From NCBI RefSeq assembly GCF_021916785.1, contig NZ_JAKCFC010000004.1:100881-164880 (forward strand): DNA of 64,000 nucleotides. Direction: 5' to 3'. How positions within the stretch are numbered: position 1 is the first letter of the stretch; each line of letters begins with the position of its first letter. The position numbers were made by a program, and so were the translations under genes. Source of the DNA: Mycolicibacterium lacusdiani. Lineage in GTDB: Bacteria > Actinomycetota > Actinomycetes > Mycobacteriales > Mycobacteriaceae. Below are positions 61,297 to 64,000 of this stretch, piece by piece. The notes under the pieces were generated by a model, which did not search any database, was not told the origin of the DNA, and was given only the letters and a program-made list of their open reading frames with translations.

Positions 61297-62748
61297 ATGT
61301 TTCGACGCAGCGCAGTGTTGATGGCGGTCGCCGCCTCGTGTGTGGTGCTCCTCGTCGCGGGCTGCTCGTCAGTTACTCAGGGCCGAGCGGTGTCGAATCT
61401 CTACGATCCGTTCCGCGTGGGCGGGCTGCCCGCAGAGGACGGGCCCAGCGGCGTCAAGGACGACTCCCCCGACCCGACCGGCGAGGTGCAGAACGGAGAC
61501 GGCGGCGACGTCGACCGGCTCGCCCTGCTGTCGGTCAACGACATCGTCGACTTCTGGCAGCAGAACTACGCGGGTGCGCTCGCCGGCCAGTTCACCCCCA
61601 TCGAGAACCTGCTGTCCTACGACTCGGAGGATCCGTCGAGCCCAACGGTGTGCGGCACCGGCACCTACGACGAACCGAACGCGTTCTACTGCCCAGGGGG
61701 CGACATCCTGGCGTGGGACCGCGGCGTCATGGTGCCCATCGGCCGCGAGTTCTTCGGCGACGTGTCGATCGCGGCGCTCGTGGCCCACGAGTACGGACAC
61801 GCGATCCAGCACATGGCCGGTCTCGTCGACGACGACACCCCGGTGATCGTCCTGGAGCAGCAGGCCGACTGCTTCGCGGGCACCTACATCCGCTGGGTCG
61901 CCGAGGGCAACTCCCCCCGCTTCGACCTGTCGACGGGTGATGGACTGAATCACGTTCTTGCCGCCGCGATTACGTTGCGCGACCCCATTCTGGGTCCGGA
62001 CGACCAGGATCTGCTCGAGGACGGCCACGGTACCGCGCTCGACCGCGTGAGCGCCTTCCAAATGGGCTTCATGGCCGGGGCGTCGGAGTGCGCCGCCATC
62101 GACTTCGACGAGATCGCGCAGCGCCGCGGCGACCTGCCGATGGAGTTGCCGCTCGACGACGGCGGGTACGTGCAGGGCGGCGAGGTGCCACTCGACGAGG
62201 GCACCCTCTCCCTACTGATGGACGTGCTCGGCGAGGTGTACCGGCCGGCACAGCCGCCGACGCTGACGTACGAACCCGCTCCGTGTACCGACGCTCCGCC
62301 CAGCCCTCCCGCGTCGTACTGCCCCGCGACGAACACCATCTGGGTGGACGTCGGGTCGATGCAGCAGCTCGGCTCGCCCGCCGATGAGTCGAATTACGTT
62401 CTGCTGCAGGGTGATAACACCGCCCTGTCGGTGCTGACCTCGCGGTACGCACTTGCCCTCCAGCACGAGAACGGCGACCCGCTGGACACGCCCGTCGCGG
62501 CGCTGCGGACGGCCTGCCTCACCGGCGTCGCCCAGGCCGCGATGGCCGACTCGATCTCCACCCCCGACGGGCGGAGCCTCAGCCTGACCGCCGGCGACCT
62601 CGACGAAGCCGTCGCCGGGCTGCTCACCAACGGTCTCGCGGCGAGCAACGTCGAGAGCCAGACCTTGCCCGCAGGCTTCACTCGCATCGTCGCCTACCGG
62701 TCGGGCCTGTCCGGCGATCGCGACCTCTGCTACGCGCGCTTCGAGTAG
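61297..62748 (+). CDS. Lipoprotein zinc metallopeptidase
   Basis: 483 residues. Signal peptide with lipobox LLVAGC (Cys at about 22-23), so it is anchored on the outer face. HEYGH (HExxH) and a later EQQADCFAG (third ligand, Glu/Asp) identify a neutral-zinc-metallopeptidase-like protein. Cys pairs at the C terminus suggest disulfides. SigF-type promoter upstream. Confidence 0.86.
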   Translation: MFRRSAVLMAVAASCVVLLVAGCSSVTQGRAVSNLYDPFRVGGLPAEDGPSGVKDDSPDPTGEVQNGDGGDVDRLALLSVNDIVDFWQQNYAGALAGQFTPIENLLSYDSEDPSSPTVCGTGTYDEPNAFYCPGGDILAWDRGVMVPIGREFFGDVSIAALVAHEYGHAIQHMAGLVDDDTPVIVLEQQADCFAGTYIRWVAEGNSPRFDLSTGDGLNHVLAAAITLRDPILGPDDQDLLEDGHGTALDRVSAFQMGFMAGASECAAIDFDEIAQRRGDLPMELPLDDGGYVQGGEVPLDEGTLSLLMDVLGEVYRPAQPPTLTYEPAPCTDAPPSPPASYCPATNTIWVDVGSMQQLGSPADESNYVLLQGDNTALSVLTSRYALALQHENGDPLDTPVAALRTACLTGVAQAAMADSISTPDGRSLSLTAGDLDEAVAGLLTNGLAASNVESQTLPAGFTRIVAYRSGLSGDRDLCYARFE

Positions 62749-62787
62749 CCGCGGAATTCCGCAGGGCCTCGGGGCGTTCCGACGTTC

Positions 62788-62949
62788 ATGAGGAAGTTCT
62801 CCCTGGCCGGCGTATTCGCCACCGTGTTAGCGGCCGCGATCGTGGTCACTGCTGCCCCCGCCGGGGCCGACATCACCAACGACGTCTCGACCATCGGGTC
62901 GGTGGCGCAGGGGCCGACCGTCGACCGGCAGGGCCCGACGATCGGCTGA
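62788..62949 (+). CDS. Small secreted peptide 1
   Basis: 53 residues: Sec signal (about 1-28, AGVFATVLAAAIVVTAAPAGA) and a short mature part DITNDVSTIGSVAQGPTVDR. Followed by the hairpin-repeat region. Related only in design to peptide 2. Confidence 0.65.
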   Translation: MRKFSLAGVFATVLAAAIVVTAAPAGADITNDVSTIGSVAQGPTVDRQGPTIG

Positions 62950-62975
62950 AGTCTCGGCTTGCGCTGGTTCTTGCC

Positions 62976-63039
62976 TCGCGACGTCTACACCACGGTCGTG
63001 CACGTGCCCCGCGTCACGACGCTGGGGTACATCTCGCGA
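62976..63039 (+). repeat. 64-nt hairpin repeat, copy A
   Basis: Arms TCGCGACGTCTACACC and GGGGTACATCTCGCGA pair with few mismatches; inner TCGTG/CACGA pair too. First of four copies; most diverged from B. Could fold as RNA or DNA. Confidence 0.65.
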
Positions 63040-63050
63040 CGCGCACATCG

Positions 63051-63150
63051 CTCGACCTCGGCCGGCTCGGCCGCTGACACCAGACCACACCAGAGGGGCG
63101 TCCGGAAACGTACGTCCCCGTTGGCGTTTGGGACGGTGATGAGGGCCGGC
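63051..63150 (+). pseudogene. Decayed copy of peptide 2 gene end and terminator
   Basis: GGCTCGGCCGCTGACACCA then ACACCAGAGGGGCGTCCGG and GTTGGCGTTT parallel the end of the gene at 63375 (ACGGCCGCTAACACCA, ACACCAGAGGGGCACCCGG, CTTGGCGTTT) but the terminator stem is no longer perfect. It recurs at 63709. Confidence 0.5.
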
Positions 63151-63167
63151 GTTCACGCATTGCACCC

Positions 63168-63231
63168 TCGCGACGTCTACACCACGGTCGTGCACGTGCC
63201 CTGCGTCACGACGCTGGGGTAGATCTCGCGA
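63168..63231 (+). repeat. 64-nt hairpin repeat, copy B
   Basis: TCGCGA ... GTAGATCTCGCGA, the same hairpin; arms TCGCGA-CG-TCTAC and GTAGA-TC-TCGCGA. Preceded by CATTGCACCC as in copies C and D. Confidence 0.7.
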
Positions 63232-63296
63232 CGCTCACATCACCCCACGACCATCGCGTTCCTGCCACCCGTCGATCAATTACTGCCAGCGGAATT

Positions 63297-63317
63297 AAAC
63301 CGTTGACCTGCCGGTTT
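63297..63317 (+). promoter_or_regulatory. Promoter/operator of peptide 2 gene
   Basis: AAACCG-N9-CGGTTT inverted repeat surrounding TTGACC (63303-63308), a good -35. The gene starts at 63375. The same sequence recurs at 63955-63975 in unit 2. Confidence 0.5.
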
Positions 63318-63374
63318 ACACCATCAGACCGGCCGGAGATTCACTACCGGCCCACTGCAAGGAAGAGGATCACC

Positions 63375-63542
63375 ATGAAGAAGTCAGCCATCACCGCCAC
63401 CATCGCCGCCGGATTCGCCGCCGCACTGTTCGGCCTGGCCGCCCCCGCCAACGCGGGCATCGACCACCACTCCTGGCTCAACGACATCCAGCAGCAGGCA
63501 GTCGTCGGCTCGGCCACCTCCACGGTAGGCAACGGCCGCTAA
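63375..63542 (+). CDS. Small secreted peptide 2 (HHSWLNDIQQQ type)
   Basis: 55 residues. Signal peptide 1-27 (KKSAITATIAAGFAAALFG, PANA-G) and a mature part of about 28: GIDHHSWLNDIQQQAVVGSA. GGAAGAGG before the ATG. No Cys, so not a lantibiotic-type disulfide peptide; no family known to me. In tandem repeat unit 1; followed by a perfect terminator. Confidence 0.78.
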   Translation: MKKSAITATIAAGFAAALFGLAAPANAGIDHHSWLNDIQQQAVVGSATSTVGNGR

Positions 63543-63556
63543 CACCACGCCACACC

Positions 63557-63586
63557 AGAGGGGCACCCGGAAACGGGTGCCCCTCT
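63557..63586 (+). terminator. Perfect terminator after peptide 2
   Basis: AGAGGGGCACCCG-GAAA-CGGGTGCCCCTCT, 13-bp perfect stem with GAAA loop, then TGGCGTTT. One of the strongest hairpins in the window. Confidence 0.88.
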
Positions 63587-63633
63587 TGGCGTTTCGCGAC
63601 TACCGGGGCCGCGGCGTTCGGCGCATTGCACCC

Positions 63634-63697
63634 TCGCGACGTCTACACCGCAGTCATGCACCTGCCCCGCGTCACGACGCTGGAGTAGATCTCGCGA
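63634..63697 (+). repeat. 64-nt hairpin repeat, copy C
   Basis: TCGCGACGTCTACACC ... GGAGTAGATCTCGCGA. Offset 658 from copy A, with about seven changes. Confidence 0.7.
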
Positions 63698-63825
63698 CGC
63701 TCACACCGCTCGACCTCGGCCGGCTCGGCCGCTGACACCAGACCACACCAGAGGGGCGTCCGGAAACGTACGTCCCCGTTGGCGTTTGGGACGGTGATGA
63801 GGGCCGGCGTTCACGCATTGCACCC

Positions 63826-63889
63826 TCGCGACGTCTACACCACAGTCGTGGACGTGCCCTGCGTCACGACGTTGGGGTAGATCTCGCGA
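63826..63889 (+). repeat. 64-nt hairpin repeat, copy D
   Basis: Offset 658 from copy B, three base changes. Followed by the second copy of the peptide promoter region; the next peptide gene should start near 64033, beyond the window. Confidence 0.7.
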
Positions 63890-64000
63890 CGCTCACATCA
63901 CCCCACGACCATCGCGTTCCTGCCACCCGTCGATCAATTACTGCCAGCGGAATTAAACCGTTGACCTGCCGGTTTACACCATCAGACCGGCCGGAGATTC

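Larger units (their letters stand above)
62976..64000 (+). repeat. Tandem repeat, period 658 bp
   Basis: Bases 62976-63342 recur at 63634-64000 (offset 658). From 63051/63709 onward the copies are almost identical. The unit carries the hairpin elements, a decayed peptide-gene end, a promoter region and one peptide gene. The window ends inside unit 2. Confidence 0.85.

Noticed and set aside
62976..63889. Hairpin repeats as a CRISPR array.
   Set aside because: Four copies of 64 nt with unequal spacing (about 128 and 402 bp between), no cas genes, and part of a larger tandem duplication.

Overview
The window is high-GC actinobacterial DNA and reads as a chromosomal segment of a mycobacterium, probably a fast-growing Mycolicibacterium. 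The evidence is an ESX-1 type VII secretion locus with its Esp proteins, a WhiB6 regulator, MPT63-like secreted protein, PE/PPE proteins, a GAF-ANTAR regulator and SigF-type promoters. No rRNA, tRNA, IS element or CRISPR array was found. Species assignment is inference.

Layout. 1-3.7 kb: partial short-chain dehydrogenase, a DUF4436 membrane protein, an MFS transporter, then gene debris (nitroreductase tail, a VapB-like antitoxin, a broken vapC). 3.7-20.6 kb (minus strand): ESX-1 in the order espE-espF-espG1-espH-eccA1-eccB1-eccCa1-eccCb1-PE35-PPE68-esxB-esxA-espI-eccD1-espJ. The usual distal genes espK, espL, espB, eccE1 and mycP1 are absent; the locus stops at espJ, against the debris. 20.9-24.5 kb: a second EspI-like ATPase, an HTH regulator, whiB6, and a probable small RNA with its own ECF-type promoter and a perfect 12-bp terminator stem. 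24.6-31.3 kb: EVE-domain protein, pirin, acetyltransferase, PAS-GGDEF protein, a stand-alone ketosynthase and a fused double-hotdog dehydratase. 30.6-33.5 kb: gluconate uptake and phosphorylation (gntR, gntK, gntP) with a clear GntR operator. 33.5-42.1 kb: EAL-DICT protein, exported metallo-beta-lactamase-fold enzyme, amidohydrolase/decarboxylase, GAF-ANTAR, MPT63-like protein behind a SigF-type promoter, carotenoid oxygenase with a divergent TetR and twin operators, and a small secreted protein. 42.2-46.1 kb: a complete class I P450 operon (ferredoxin, reductase, P450, zinc alcohol dehydrogenase). 46.5 kb: cation/proton antiporter. 48-57 kb: flavin halogenase-like enzyme, a 1843-residue KS-AT-DH-KR-ACP polyketide synthase and a DrrAB-like ABC exporter, the last three genes overlapping; this is a compact, self-contained natural-product locus. 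57-61 kb: PPOX-fold flavin/F420 protein, molybdopterin oxidoreductase with divergent TetR, STAS protein. 61.2-64 kb: SigF-type promoter and a lipoprotein zinc metallopeptidase, then a tandem repeat (period 658 bp) carrying small secreted-peptide genes and a 64-nt imperfect hairpin present four times; the window ends inside the second repeat unit.

How the parts work together. The ESX-1 genes supply the membrane-complex components EccB, EccC and EccD, the cytosolic ATPase EccA and chaperone EspG, and substrates (EsxAB, PE35/PPE68, EspE/F/J), with WhiB6 the likely activator; EccE1 and MycP1, normally required, must be encoded elsewhere or the system may be altered. The 48-57 kb block suggests synthesis of a polyketide, possibly halogenated, and its export. 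The most novel-looking items are this locus, the small RNA beside whiB6, the truncated ESX-1 and the repeat-borne peptide family.
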